The notes under the pieces: model-generated
Database searches by the model: none
The model's input: only the letters and a program-made list of their open reading frames with translations
What the model was told of the DNA's origin: nothing
Program-made: the position numbers and the translations under genes
Assembly (NCBI RefSeq): GCF_003340555.1
Contig: NZ_QPLJ01000002.1
Coordinates: 62,001-126,000 of the forward strand
Direction: 5' to 3'
DNA length: 64,000 nucleotides
From: Jannaschia formosa
GTDB lineage: Bacteria; Pseudomonadota; Alphaproteobacteria; Rhodobacterales; Rhodobacteraceae
Shown here: piece by piece, positions 27,615 through 36,179 of the stretch
How the letters are laid out: each line of letters opens with the position of its first letter
Numbering within the stretch: position 1 is the first letter of the stretch

Positions 27615-28028
27615 ATGTTGCAACCGAAACGGACGAAGTTCCGCAAGCAGTTCAAGGGCGCCATCAAGGGCGAGGCGAAGGGCGGGTCCGACCTGAACTT
27701 CGGCACCTTCGGCCTGAAGGCCACCCAGCCCGAGCGGGTCACCGCCCGCCAGATCGAAGCCGCCCGCCGGGCCATGACGCGCCACATGAAGCGTCAGGGC
27801 CGGGTCTGGATCCGCATCTTCCCGGACGTGCCCGTCACGTCGAAGCCGGTCGAAGTGCGGATGGGTAAAGGCAAGGGCTCGGTCGATTACTGGGCCTGCA
27901 AGGTGAAGCCCGGCCGGATCATGTTCGAGATCGACGGCGTGACCGAGGCCGTCGCGCGCGAGGCCCTGCGCCTCGCCGCGATGAAGCTGCCGATCAAGAC
28001 CCGCACCGTGGTCCGCGAGGACTGGTGA
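27615..28028 (+). CDS. rplP: 50S ribosomal protein L16
   Basis: A 137-residue L16 ([15 protein letters not shown] at the start; [17 protein letters not shown] in the middle). It lies near the A-site tRNA elbow. It ends the second block; rpmC, its normal next neighbour, is displaced by about 3.5 kb. Confidence 0.98.
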   Translation: MLQPKRTKFRKQFKGAIKGEAKGGSDLNFGTFGLKATQPERVTARQIEAARRAMTRHMKRQGRVWIRIFPDVPVTSKPVEVRMGKGKGSVDYWACKVKPGRIMFEIDGVTEAVAREALRLAAMKLPIKTRTVVREDW

Positions 28029-28060
28029 CCGGCCCGGCCCTGCCGCGCCGATGAGACCAA

Positions 28061-28095
28061 GGCCCTCGCCGGAGAGATCCGGCGGGGGCCTTTTT
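28061..28095 (+). terminator. Strong intrinsic terminator after rplP
   Basis: Twelve-base arms (28061-28072 with 28079-28090, one T-G pair), a six-base loop and TTTTT. It closes the second ribosomal block. Confidence 0.88.
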
Positions 28096-28200
28096 CGTTT
28101 ACGGTCCTGCCGATCTGTCGGCGTCCCGCCGAGATCGGCGCGCGCGGATCGCGCCCTTTGCGAGGCGATGCCGGCGGAGGAGTCCTATCTCCCGACCGCC

Positions 28201-29388
28201 CTACCGCCGCAGCACACCCGAATAGTGCAGCAGCCCCCAGGGCGCGAAGGCGGCCTCGACCTTCGCCCAGAGCCCGCCGAATTCCAGCACTTCGACCCCG
28301 GCGCGATCCGCGATCTCCCGCAGGGTCCTTCGCCCGTCGATCTGCGCCAGCGCGGGCGCGGCGGCGTGGGGCAGGGCGAGGCTGATCGTCTCGCCCTCGA
28401 TCTTCACCGGCACCGTGCGGCCCTTGGCCACGACCTCGGCCAGCTTGCGGGCGGGGGCGCCGAGATGCGGGATCGCCGCGAGGGAGCGGCCGGTCGCCAC
28501 CTCCCGAGCCGTGGGCGCGACATAGGCGACATGCACCTTCAGCGTCCCGCGCAGCTTCTCGGCGACGGCCATGGCCTCGCCCCGGGGCAGGTCGTGCGGC
28601 GCGCCGGTGAGACGCGCGGGCTCGTAGAGGCCGGGCTGACAGAAGGAGACGAACTCCCACCCTGTCCTGCCCAGCACGTCCAGCAGGGAGGCGACGTCGA
28701 AGGCGCGGTCCTGCCCGTGCAGCAGCAGGTCGTAGAAGCCTGCGTCGCTGGCGCGGTGGTCGACGAGTCGAGGGTTGGTCTGGAACGGATGCCCCTCCGG
28801 AATGCGCTCGAGGATCTCTCGCGCACGAGCCAGCCGCTGCTCTGGCGGCAGGCCGGCGAGCAGGATGCCGAACGCCTCCTGCAGCGGGTAGACGCCGGAG
28901 CGGCCATGCGGCGCGTAGACCATCATCCCCATACCGCCCTCCGGGTCGCAGGCCGCGCGCAATGCGGCGAAGCCCTCGGCGGGCTCGGGCAGGTGGTGCA
29001 GGACGCCGCAGCAGTCGATGTAGTCGAAGGTCCCGAACTCGGGCGCGTCGAGCAGGCTGCCGGTCAGGAAACTCACCCCCGACAGCCCGCGGGCGGCGAC
29101 GCGGGCCTCGGCGATCTTCCGGGCGGAGGTGGAGAGGTCGAGATAGGTGATCTCATAGGGCCGCTTCGCGTCGGTCAGAAGCTGCGCCAGCTGCACCGTC
29201 CCGTCGCCCGACCCGCCGCCCGCGACCAGCACCCGCAGGGGCCGCGACCAGTCGCGCCGCCCGCCCCAGAGGAAGTGGTCCATCTCGGCGGGCCGCGACG
29301 GCGAGCCGACGACCAGACGCCGCGCCTCGTCCGCCGGGTCGCGGGCGGGGTAGGGATAGGCGTCGTACTGTTCCGTCGTCGTGACCAT
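28201..29388 (-). CDS. Class I SAM-dependent methyltransferase
   Basis: A 395-residue methyltransferase. The SAM-binding motif I VLVAGGGSGDGT and the acidic end of strand 2 (YLDLS) are clear, as is FDYIDCCGVLHHL for motifs IV-V. The N terminus (EQYDAYPYPARDPADE) is typical of a group with unknown small-molecule or peptide substrates. The last 130 residues carry a second region (EVATGRSLAAIPHL, IDGRRTLREIADRAGV) resembling the PqqD-like or winged tail of this group. It is divergent from the VWA gene, 60 bases between starts. The frame runs on upstream to 30054, but the ATG at 29388 begins the conserved part. Confidence 0.82.
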   Translation of the reverse strand: MVTTTEQYDAYPYPARDPADEARRLVVGSPSRPAEMDHFLWGGRRDWSRPLRVLVAGGGSGDGTVQLAQLLTDAKRPYEITYLDLSTSARKIAEARVAARGLSGVSFLTGSLLDAPEFGTFDYIDCCGVLHHLPEPAEGFAALRAACDPEGGMGMMVYAPHGRSGVYPLQEAFGILLAGLPPEQRLARAREILERIPEGHPFQTNPRLVDHRASDAGFYDLLLHGQDRAFDVASLLDVLGRTGWEFVSFCQPGLYEPARLTGAPHDLPRGEAMAVAEKLRGTLKVHVAYVAPTAREVATGRSLAAIPHLGAPARKLAEVVAKGRTVPVKIEGETISLALPHAAAPALAQIDGRRTLREIADRAGVEVLEFGGLWAKVEAAFAPWGLLHYSGVLRR

Positions 29389-29448
29389 GGGGACCCCGCT
29401 ACCTTGGGACAGATTGCCCGGTTGCGGCATTGGTCTATCCTGGGCGTC

Positions 29449-30129
29449 ATGACCGCAACCTCCCTTCTCCGATCTGCGGGCTTCTCGCTGGCCCTTCTCG
29501 CAAGCGCCGCGCAGGCCCAGCATTGCGCCGACGACGCGATGATCGTCTTCGACGGGTCGGGCTCGATGGCCGAGCTGGGCTTCAACCTCTTCGACGAGCC
29601 GCGCATCTTCACCGCCCGCCGCGCCGTCGGACGCGTCATCCCCGAGATCGCGGAGCTGCGGCGCCTCGGGCTCGTCATCTACGGACCCGGTGGTGCGGAC
29701 AGGTGCGCGGGGGTCGACCTGCGCTTCGCGCCCATCGACGACGCTGCGCCCCGGATCATCGGCGCAGTGGACGGGTTGCAGCCGGACGGGGACACCGCGC
29801 TGACCGATGCGGTGCGCCTGGCCGCGAAGGTGCTTGGTGGCCAGGGCACGGTCGTTCTGGTGACCGACGGCAAGGACACCTGCGGGGGCGAGCCTTGCGC
29901 ACTGGCGGAGGACCTCGTCGGCGGGGACGCGAGAGTCACCGTCCATGTTATCGGCTTCAAGGTGCGCGGCGACTTCTTCGACTGGGATGGACCGGGCGAC
30001 GGGGCGGAGATCGAGACCGTCGCCCGCTGCCTCGCCGACCGCACCGGCGGCCACTACGAAGCGACCGAGACCGCGGAGGAGCTGATCGAGGCCTTCCGCC
30101 GGACGCTCGGCTGCGACCTGATGTTCTAG
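29449..30129 (+). CDS. Secreted VWA-domain protein, six-cysteine family (solo copy)
   Basis: A 226-residue exported protein. A signal peptide ends AQA before QHC. The von Willebrand A fold has a complete metal-ion site: D35-G-S37-G-S39, T116 and D140. Six cysteines (26, 86, 145, 150, 194, 222) match, one for one, those of the four tandem VWA genes at 37121-39867, including the TCGGEPC loop and the terminal LGC. VWA domains bind protein partners through the metal site. A TTGCCC-N16-TATCCT site at 29414-29441 would place the transcript start almost on the ATG, so the message may be leaderless. It lies inside the second interruption of the ribosomal genes. Confidence 0.85.
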   Translation: MTATSLLRSAGFSLALLASAAQAQHCADDAMIVFDGSGSMAELGFNLFDEPRIFTARRAVGRVIPEIAELRRLGLVIYGPGGADRCAGVDLRFAPIDDAAPRIIGAVDGLQPDGDTALTDAVRLAAKVLGGQGTVVLVTDGKDTCGGEPCALAEDLVGGDARVTVHVIGFKVRGDFFDWDGPGDGAEIETVARCLADRTGGHYEATETAEELIEAFRRTLGCDLMF

Positions 30130-30161
30130 CGCCCGCGCCCGCGCTGGGATAAGGCCGCGCC

Positions 30162-30782
30162 ATGGCCGATATCCGCTCCCTCTTCGTCACCCGTCTCTAC
30201 CGCGCTCCGCTGTCGGAGCACGGGCCGTCCGTCGACTACGACGAGCTCGCCGCGACCTGCCTGTCGGTGGCCGAGGACGACGAGGCCGGGCAGGACTGGT
30301 GCGAGGCGAACGGCTACGCGGGCTACACCTCCTATGCGTCGCTGTCGGACCTGCCCTGGCGGATGCCGATCTTCGCCGCCCTCGTCCGCGCGCTGGACCG
30401 CCACGTCGCCGCCTTCGCCGAGGATCTGGCGCTGGACCTCGACGGACGGGCGCTGGCGCTGGAGGACATCTGGATCAACGTCCTGCCCGAGGGCGGCTTC
30501 CACACGAGCCACATCCACCCGCATTCCGTGATCTCCGGGACGACCTATGTGTCGATGCCCGAGGGGACGAGCGCGCTGAAGCTCGAGGACCCGCGCCTGC
30601 CCTTCATGATGGCCGCGCCGGTGCGCAGGCGGGACGCGGCGGAGGGGTTGCGGACCTTCCACTCGGTCGCGCCAGTGGTGGGGGACGTGCTGCTGTGGGA
30701 GAGCTTCGTGCGCCACGAGGTGCCGATGAACATGGCCGAAGAGCCGCGCGTCTCTGTCAGCTTCAACTACAAGTGGACATGA
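30162..30782 (+). CDS. TIGR02466-type putative 2-oxoglutarate/Fe(II) oxygenase
   Basis: A 206-residue protein with the double-stranded beta-helix pattern of this small family: IWINVLPEGGFHTSHIHPHS, then SGTTYV, LRTFHSVAP, GDVLLWESFVRHEVPMN and RVSVSFN. Histidines in HTSHIHPH and RHEV are the likely iron ligands, and the arginine in RVSVSFN should hold 2-oxoglutarate. The substrate is unknown; hydroxylation of a protein or small metabolite is possible. It follows the VWA gene by 32 bases, probably in the same transcript. Confidence 0.8.
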   Translation: MADIRSLFVTRLYRAPLSEHGPSVDYDELAATCLSVAEDDEAGQDWCEANGYAGYTSYASLSDLPWRMPIFAALVRALDRHVAAFAEDLALDLDGRALALEDIWINVLPEGGFHTSHIHPHSVISGTTYVSMPEGTSALKLEDPRLPFMMAAPVRRRDAAEGLRTFHSVAPVVGDVLLWESFVRHEVPMNMAEEPRVSVSFNYKWT

Positions 30783-30858
30783 GACGGACTTGTCGCATGG
30801 CCCGTTTGGCCATACCTTCCGAAAGCTGCATCAAGTGCAACGCCTCCGGAGCCTCGCC

Positions 30859-31044
30859 ATGGATATCCAGATCGAACGCGAAACTGTAGAGGGCGGCACG
30901 CTGGTTCGCGATGCACGGACCGGTAAGCTGATCTCCGTGCATACCGACCGTTCCGAGAGCTATGTCGACCCGGAAAGCCGGAAGGTCGGGCAGGCCGTCT
31001 CAAGGGATCGTCGCGCGGCGATGGAGCGGCTTCTCAATCGTTGA
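30859..31044 (+). CDS. Small antitoxin-like protein paired with the Doc-like gene
   Basis: A 61-residue acidic/basic protein (MDIQIERETVEGGTLVRD at the start, MERLLNR at the end) directly before and overlapping a Doc-like toxin gene. Position and size suggest the antitoxin. I do not see the classical Phd DNA-binding fold, so the antitoxin class is uncertain. The frame opens at 30790, but the ATG at 30859 follows a GGAG and starts the well-composed part. Confidence 0.6.
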   Translation: MDIQIERETVEGGTLVRDARTGKLISVHTDRSESYVDPESRKVGQAVSRDRRAAMERLLNR

Positions 31045-31417
31045 CGTTCATCGCGTAACACCCTCGGACGCTCCGGAGATTCACGAGGAAGCGCTGTCCT
31101 ACGGCGGTCGTCCCGGAATCGTCAATCTCTCGCTGATCGAGTCCGCGATCGGACGTCCCTATCATGGCTACTACGAGGGTCTGGCCGAGATGGCCGCGGC
31201 CCTGCTCGAAAGCATGGTGAAGAACCATGGTTTCGCCGACGGCAACAAGCGGACGGCATGGCTGCTGACCGAGATGATGATCCGTCGAAGCGGGCATGGT
31301 CTGGACATCCCGACCGATGAGCCGGTCGACGATCTCGTCGTCGCGGTCGCCGAAGGCAGCGTTGGTTTCGATGGCGCATCGACGTGGTTCGCGTCGCGCC
31401 TCGTGAAGGTGCGCTGA
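30962..31417 (+). CDS. doc: Doc-like Fic-domain toxin
   Basis: Doc toxins phosphorylate elongation factor Tu and stop translation. The Fic motif [11 protein letters not shown] is intact, and the preceding [14 protein letters not shown] and [20 protein letters not shown] blocks match Doc. The only ATG, GTG or TTG before the conserved region is at 30962, giving a 151-residue protein whose first 26 residues are foreign to the family and overlap the antitoxin frame by 83 bases. A natural start near VDVHRV at about 31040 would need a non-standard codon, or translation may be reached by coupling. The 5' end is therefore uncertain. Confidence 0.8.
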   Translation: MSTRKAGRSGRPSQGIVARRWSGFSIVDVHRVTPSDAPEIHEEALSYGGRPGIVNLSLIESAIGRPYHGYYEGLAEMAAALLESMVKNHGFADGNKRTAWLLTEMMIRRSGHGLDIPTDEPVDDLVVAVAEGSVGFDGASTWFASRLVKVR

Positions 31418-31442
31418 TCCGCCAGAAAGATCGTCGTCCCCC

Positions 31443-31471
31443 TTGCCAACCCTCCGCATCCCGTCTATGCG
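31443..31471 (+). promoter_or_regulatory. Promoter-like site of the rpmC block
   Basis: TTGCCA and TATGCG with exactly 17 bases between. It lies 77 bases before rpmC and just after the Doc gene. Downstream, CCCCTGACGGGG (31506-31517) could form a small hairpin in the leader. Confidence 0.65.
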
Positions 31472-31547
31472 GCGCGCTCCACCCACTCCACCGGGCACTG
31501 GGTCACCCCTGACGGGGCCCTCCGGTGATGTTGAAAGGAATCAGGCG

Positions 31548-31754
31548 ATGGACGCCACCGAGCTCCGGGGGAAGACCCCCGACGAGCTGCGCGAGCAGCT
31601 GACCCAACTCAAGAAGGAGGCGTTCAACCTCCGCTTCCAGCAGGCCACCAACCAGCTGGAGAACACCGCGCGGATGCGCCAGGTGCGCCGCGATGTGGCG
31701 CGCGTGAACACCATCCTCAACGAGAAGGCGGCGGAAGCCGCGCAGGAGGCCTGA
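31548..31754 (+). CDS. rpmC: 50S ribosomal protein L29
   Basis: A 68-residue L29 made of two helices ([38 protein letters not shown]). ATG chosen eight bases after AAAGGAA; the open frame extends to 31443. It begins the third and longest ribosomal block. Confidence 0.96.
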   Translation: MDATELRGKTPDELREQLTQLKKEAFNLRFQQATNQLENTARMRQVRRDVARVNTILNEKAAEAAQEA

Positions 31755-31755
31755 G

Positions 31756-31986
31756 ATGCCGAAGCGTATCCTCCAGGGCGTCGTCACCTCCGACCAGAAC
31801 GCCCAGACCGTCACCGTCTCCGTCGAGCGTCGCTTCAAGCACCCGCTGCTGCAGAAGACCGTGCGGAAGTCGAAGAAGTACCGGGCCCATGACGAGCAGA
31901 ACCAGTTCAAGGTCGGCGACGTCGTGCGGATCCAGGAATGCGCGCCCAAGTCCAAGACCAAGCGCTGGGAAGTGATCGCCCAATAA
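31756..31986 (+). CDS. rpsQ: 30S ribosomal protein S17
   Basis: A 76-residue S17, an early-assembling OB-fold protein: [20 protein letters not shown], then [18 protein letters not shown]. One base separates it from rpmC. A 75-base gap to rplN follows, holding no gene. Confidence 0.97.
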   Translation: MPKRILQGVVTSDQNAQTVTVSVERRFKHPLLQKTVRKSKKYRAHDEQNQFKVGDVVRIQECAPKSKTKRWEVIAQ

Positions 31987-32061
31987 GGGGCGGTCGCCGA
32001 AGATTATCGAAACCCTGGGGACACGGGCACGCATCGCCCCCCCAAAGGTCGGGAGAAACCA

Positions 32062-32430
32062 ATGATCCAGATGCAGACCAACCTGGATGTTGCTGACAAC
32101 AGCGGCGCGCGCCGCGTTCAGTGCATCAAGGTCCTGGGCGGGTCCAAGCGGAAATACGCCTCCGTCGGCGACATCATCGTGGTGTCGGTGAAGGAAGCGA
32201 TCCCGCGCGGACGCGTCAAGAAGGGCGACGTGCGCAAGGCCGTCGTCGTGCGCACCGCCAAGGAAGTGTTCCGCGACGACGGCACCGCGATCCGCTTCGA
32301 CCGGAACGCAGCCGTCATCCTCAACAACAACAACGAGCCGGTCGGCACCCGTATCTTCGGCCCGGTCGTCCGTGAGCTGCGCGCGAAGAACTTCATGAAG
32401 ATCATCTCGCTCGCGCCGGAGGTGCTGTAA
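32062..32430 (+). CDS. rplN: 50S ribosomal protein L14
   Basis: A 122-residue L14, complete from [16 protein letters not shown] to [12 protein letters not shown]. It forms an intersubunit bridge. It overlaps rplX by one base (TAATG). Confidence 0.98.
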   Translation: MIQMQTNLDVADNSGARRVQCIKVLGGSKRKYASVGDIIVVSVKEAIPRGRVKKGDVRKAVVVRTAKEVFRDDGTAIRFDRNAAVILNNNNEPVGTRIFGPVVRELRAKNFMKIISLAPEVL

Positions 32431-32735
32431 TGGCTGCCAAGCTCCGCAAGGGTGACAAGGTCATCGTCCTGTCGGGCCGCGACAAGGGCAAGACCGGCGA
32501 GATCGAAGCCGTCGATCCCAAGGCCGGCAAGGCCGTCGTGGGCGGCATCAACATGGCGATCCGCCACACCCGCCAGTCGCAGGCCTCCCAGGGGGGACGC
32601 ATCCCCAAGGCGCTGCCGATCGACCTGTCGAACCTCGCCATCGTCGATGCCAACGGCAAGGCGACCCGCGTCGGCTTCCGCGAGGAAGACGGCAAGAAGG
32701 TCCGCTTCGCCAAGACCACGGGAGACGTGATCTGA
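32430..32735 (+). CDS. rplX: 50S ribosomal protein L24
   Basis: A 101-residue L24 with an N-terminal KOW motif ([19 protein letters not shown]). It is an assembly initiator of the 50S subunit. It overlaps rplN and rplE by one base each. Confidence 0.98.
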   Translation: MAAKLRKGDKVIVLSGRDKGKTGEIEAVDPKAGKAVVGGINMAIRHTRQSQASQGGRIPKALPIDLSNLAIVDANGKATRVGFREEDGKKVRFAKTTGDVI

Positions 32736-33298
32736 TGCTCGATACCGAAAACTACACGCCCCGGCTCAAGACCACCTTCCGCGAGACGATCAAGCCCGCG
32801 ATGAAGGAAGAGTTCGGCTACTCCAACGACATGCAGATCCCGCGTCTGGACAAGATCGTCCTGAACATCGGGGCCGGCGCCGAGGCCGTTCGCGACTCCA
32901 AGAAGGCCAAGTCGGCCCAGGACGACCTGACGACCATCGCCGGTCAGAAGGCCGTCGTGACGAAGGCCAAGAAGTCGATCGCCGGCTTCCGCGTCCGCGA
33001 GGGCATGCCGCTAGGTGCCAAGGTCACGCTGCGCGGCAACCGCATGTACGAGTTCCTCGACCGGCTCATCACCGTCGCCATGCCCCGCATCCGGGACTTC
33101 CGCGGCGTGAACGGCAAGAGCTTCGACGGCCGTGGCAACTATGCCATGGGCCTGAAGGAGCACATCGTCTTCCCCGAGATCAACTTCGACAAGGTCGACG
33201 AGGTTTGGGGCATGGACATCATCATCTGCACCACCGCCAAGACGGATGCAGAGGCGAAGTCGCTGCTCAAGCACTTCAACATGCCGTTCAATTCGTGA
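32735..33298 (+). CDS. rplE: 50S ribosomal protein L5
   Basis: A 187-residue L5 ([32 protein letters not shown]). It binds 5S rRNA in the central protuberance. It overlaps rplX by one base. Confidence 0.98.
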   Translation: MLDTENYTPRLKTTFRETIKPAMKEEFGYSNDMQIPRLDKIVLNIGAGAEAVRDSKKAKSAQDDLTTIAGQKAVVTKAKKSIAGFRVREGMPLGAKVTLRGNRMYEFLDRLITVAMPRIRDFRGVNGKSFDGRGNYAMGLKEHIVFPEINFDKVDEVWGMDIIICTTAKTDAEAKSLLKHFNMPFNS

Positions 33299-33309
33299 GG
33301 ACCTGAACC

Positions 33310-33615
33310 ATGGCAAAAGAATCCATGATCCAGCGCCAGAAGAAGCGCGAGCGGCTGGTGAAGCAATATGCCGGTCGCCGCGCCGCGCTGAAGGAAACCA
33401 TCCGTGACGAGTCGAAGCCGATGGAGGAGCGCTTCAAGGCGACCCTGAAGCTGGCCGAGCTGCCCCGCAACTCGAGCCCGACCCGTCTCAACAACCGCTG
33501 CCAGCTGACGGGGCGCCCGCGCGCCTATTACCGCAAGCTGAAGCTCAGCCGTATCATGCTGCGTGACCTCGCCAGCCAGGGGAAGATCCCCGGCATGGTC
33601 AAGTCGAGCTGGTGA
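33310..33615 (+). CDS. rpsN: 30S ribosomal protein S14, zinc-free type
   Basis: A 101-residue S14 lacking the two CxxC zinc pairs, so it is the longer zinc-independent form. [20 protein letters not shown] is the family signature. It starts 11 bases after rplE. Confidence 0.98.
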   Translation: MAKESMIQRQKKRERLVKQYAGRRAALKETIRDESKPMEERFKATLKLAELPRNSSPTRLNNRCQLTGRPRAYYRKLKLSRIMLRDLASQGKIPGMVKSSW

Positions 33616-33628
33616 GGGAGGAGTACCG

Positions 33629-34021
33629 ATGAACGATCCCATCGGCGATATGCTGACCCGCATTCGCAACGCGCAGCTGCGCGGCAAGTCCACCGTCACC
33701 ACGCCCGCCTCCAAGCTGCGCGCCCGTGTGCTCGACGTCCTCGCGGACGAGGGCTACATCCGCGGCTACGAGATGAGCTCCGACCGGATGGGCCACCCGA
33801 CCATCGAGATCTCGCTGAAGTATTACGAGGGCGTTCCCGTCATTCGTGAGCTCAAGCGCATCTCGAAGCCGGGCCGCCGCGTCTATCTCGGCGTCGACAA
33901 CGTTCCCTCGGTCCGTCAGGGCCTGGGCGTTGCCATCGTCTCCACGTCCAAGGGCGTCATGTCCGATGCCTCGGCCCGCTCCGCCAATGTCGGCGGAGAG
34001 GTGCTGTGCACCGTGTTCTGA
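33629..34021 (+). CDS. rpsH: 30S ribosomal protein S8
   Basis: A 130-residue S8 ([31 protein letters not shown] at the end). In E. coli S8 represses the spc operon at rplE. ATG at 33629 has GGGAGGAG upstream; the longer frame from 33563 overlaps rpsN. Confidence 0.98.
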   Translation: MNDPIGDMLTRIRNAQLRGKSTVTTPASKLRARVLDVLADEGYIRGYEMSSDRMGHPTIEISLKYYEGVPVIRELKRISKPGRRVYLGVDNVPSVRQGLGVAIVSTSKGVMSDASARSANVGGEVLCTVF

Positions 34022-34031
34022 GGAGGATCTG

Positions 34032-34565
34032 ATGTCTCGAATCGGAAAACGCCCCGTCCCGCTGCCCTCCGGCGTGGAGGCTTCGGTCTCCGGCCAGACG
34101 GTCTCGGTGAAGGGTCCCAAGGGCACGCGGCAGTTCCGCGCGACCGACGACGTGACGATCACGGTCGAGGACAACGCCGTGAAGGTCACCCCGCGCGGCA
34201 AGTCCAAGCGGGCGCGCCAGCAGTGGGGCATGTCCCGCTCCATGGTAGAGAACCTGGTGACCGGCGTGACCACCGGCTTCAAGAAGGAGCTGGAGATCAC
34301 CGGCGTCGGCTACCGCGCGCAGATGCAGGGCAACGTCCTGAAGCTGGCGCTGGGCTACAGCCACGACGTGAACTTCGAGGTTCCCGACGGCGTCACCGTC
34401 ACCGCGCCGAAGCAGACCGAGGTTGTCGTCGAGGGCATCGACGAGCAGCAGGTCGGCCAAGTCGCCGCCAACATCCGCGAGTGGCGCGCGCCCGAGCCCT
34501 ACAAGGGCAAAGGCATCCGCTACAAGGGCGAGTACATCTTCCGCAAGGAAGGCAAGAAGAAGTAA
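34032..34565 (+). CDS. rplF: 50S ribosomal protein L6
   Basis: A 177-residue L6 ([34 protein letters not shown] at the end). It sits near the factor-binding site. AGGAGG lies directly upstream. Confidence 0.98.
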   Translation: MSRIGKRPVPLPSGVEASVSGQTVSVKGPKGTRQFRATDDVTITVEDNAVKVTPRGKSKRARQQWGMSRSMVENLVTGVTTGFKKELEITGVGYRAQMQGNVLKLALGYSHDVNFEVPDGVTVTAPKQTEVVVEGIDEQQVGQVAANIREWRAPEPYKGKGIRYKGEYIFRKEGKKK

Positions 34566-34576
34566 GGACCAGGTAA

Positions 34577-34936
34577 ATGGCAAACAGCAAACGCGACCTG
34601 TTCCTCAAGCGCCGCCTGCGCGTCCGGAACAAGCTCCGCAAGATGGCCGCCGGGCGTCCGCGCCTGTCGGTTCATCGCTCCAACAAGAACATCTCGGTGC
34701 AGCTCATCGACGACCTGGAAGGGCGGACCCTCGCCGCCGCGTCGACGATGGAGAAGGACCTGGGTCTGATCGGCAAGAACAACGTCGAGGCGGCCAGCAA
34801 GATCGGCGCCACGATTGCCGAGCGGGCCAAGGCTGCCGGCGTCGAGAGCGTCTATTTCGACCGCGGCGGCTTCCTGTTCCACGGGAAGATCAAGGCGCTG
34901 GCCGACGCCGCCCGGGAGGGCGGGCTGAAGTTCTGA
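34577..34936 (+). CDS. rplR: 50S ribosomal protein L18
   Basis: A 119-residue L18 with the [18 protein letters not shown] and [19 protein letters not shown] blocks. It binds 5S rRNA together with L5. A 166-base gap with two hairpins separates it from rpsE. Confidence 0.98.
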   Translation: MANSKRDLFLKRRLRVRNKLRKMAAGRPRLSVHRSNKNISVQLIDDLEGRTLAAASTMEKDLGLIGKNNVEAASKIGATIAERAKAAGVESVYFDRGGFLFHGKIKALADAAREGGLKF

Positions 34937-34940
34937 GACG

Positions 34941-35001
34941 GCGGCGGGCATGATGATGCCCCCGCTCTCGGAATCGCAAGGCGGGCACCGGCGTGCCCAC
35001 C
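34941..35001 (+). promoter_or_regulatory. Two GGGCA...TGCCC hairpins between rplR and rpsE
   Basis: The first hairpin is GGGCAT-GATG-ATGCCC (34946-34961), extended outward by GCGG/CCGC with one bulge. The second is GGGCAC-CGGC-GTGCCC (34983-34998), followed by ACCTTTCCCC. They may act as attenuators or as RNA stabilisers. A related hairpin follows rpmD at 35897. The gap holds no gene. Confidence 0.5.
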
Positions 35002-35102
35002 TTTCCCCTGCAGGCGGCACTTCGCCGTCTCGATGATCCGGGCCTTCGGGCACCTGGATTGGACCGACCGGGCCCTGCGCCCACCAGATCAGGAGACGCC
35101 GC

Positions 35103-35690
35103 ATGGCGAGAGACGACAACAGAGGACGCGGCCGCGGCCGCGACCGCGAGGAAACCCCCGAATTCGCCGACCGCCTTGTCGCGATCAACCGCGTGTCGAA
35201 GACGGTGAAGGGCGGCAAGCGCTTCGGCTTTGCCGCGCTCGTCGTCGTGGGCGACCAGAAGGGCCGTGTGGGCTTCGGCAAGGGCAAGGCCAAGGAGGTC
35301 CCCGAGGCCATCCGCAAGGCGACCGAGCAGGCCAAGCGCCAGATGATCCGCGTCCCGCTGCGCGACGGCCGCACGCTGCACCACGACATGAACGGGCGTC
35401 ACGGCGCCGGCCGGGTCGTGATGCGCGCCGCTCCGGAAGGCACCGGGATCATCGCCGGCGGTCCGATGCGCGCCGTGTTCGAGATGCTGGGCGTCAAGGA
35501 CGTGGTCTCGAAGTCCATCGGCTCGCAGAACCCCTACAACATGATCCGCGCCACGCTGGACGGCCTGACCAAGGAATCGTCCCCGCGCTCCGTCGCGCAG
35601 CGCCGTGGCAAGAAGGTCGCCGATATCCTGCGCAAGGATGACGGTCCCAAGATGGACGGCGAGCAAGCGCCCGTCGCCGAGGAGGCTTGA
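35103..35690 (+). CDS. rpsE: 30S ribosomal protein S5
   Basis: A 195-residue S5. The core ([35 protein letters not shown]) is complete, preceded by a short Arg/Asp/Gly-rich N terminus and ending in an acidic tail. S5 takes part in decoding accuracy and mRNA unwinding. ATG at 35103 follows AGGAGACGCC. Confidence 0.97.
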   Translation: MARDDNRGRGRGRDREETPEFADRLVAINRVSKTVKGGKRFGFAALVVVGDQKGRVGFGKGKAKEVPEAIRKATEQAKRQMIRVPLRDGRTLHHDMNGRHGAGRVVMRAAPEGTGIIAGGPMRAVFEMLGVKDVVSKSIGSQNPYNMIRATLDGLTKESSPRSVAQRRGKKVADILRKDDGPKMDGEQAPVAEEA

Positions 35691-35693
35691 TCC

Positions 35694-35882
35694 ATGGCTA
35701 AGACCATCGTCGTGAAGCAGATCGGCTCCCCGATCCGCCGCCCCGCCATCCAGCGCCAGACGCTGATCGGCCTGGGCCTCAACAAGATGCACCGCACCCG
35801 CGAGCTGGAGGACACCCCCTCCGTTCGCGGCATGGTTGCCAAGATCCCGCACCTCGTCGAGATCGTGGAGGAGCGGGGCTGA
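35694..35882 (+). CDS. rpmD: 50S ribosomal protein L30
   Basis: A 62-residue L30 ([35 protein letters not shown]). It ends the third block; rplO, its normal partner, is displaced by 4.8 kb. Confidence 0.97.
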   Translation: MAKTIVVKQIGSPIRRPAIQRQTLIGLGLNKMHRTRELEDTPSVRGMVAKIPHLVEIVEERG

Positions 35883-35896
35883 GGCCTCGCACAGAG

Positions 35897-35916
35897 GTGG
35901 GCATTTTGGTGCCCAC
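35897..35916 (+). promoter_or_regulatory. Perfect GTGGGCA...TGCCCAC hairpin after rpmD
   Basis: Seven-base perfect arms with a TTTTGG loop, 15 bases after the rpmD stop and just before the terminator. It shares its stem core with the two hairpins before rpsE. Confidence 0.5.
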
Positions 35917-35928
35917 GCTACGAAATCA

Positions 35929-35958
35929 CGCCCCGGTCGGAGACGGCCGGGGCGTTTT
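35929..35958 (+). terminator. Intrinsic terminator after rpmD
   Basis: CGCCCCGG (35929-35936) pairs with CCGGGGCG (35947-35954) around a ten-base loop and is followed by TTTTCTTT. It closes the third ribosomal block. From here to 36179 no gene is evident. Confidence 0.82.
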
Positions 35959-36179
35959 CTTTGTTCAACCTGCTTGTTCTCCAGGCCGAGGATGGCTTGC
36001 ACGCGCGTGGGGCGAGGCCCGCGGTGCTGCTGACGCCGCAAGACGGCGCGACAACGCCATGACGAACGGCAGGAGCATGCCGCGGGTCACAGCGAGCACT
36101 GCAGGCGAGGTGCGCCCTCCGGCCTGCTGCACGGGACGCGTCCGGTGCCAAAGCAGCTTCGTAACGACTTGTGCCCTGC

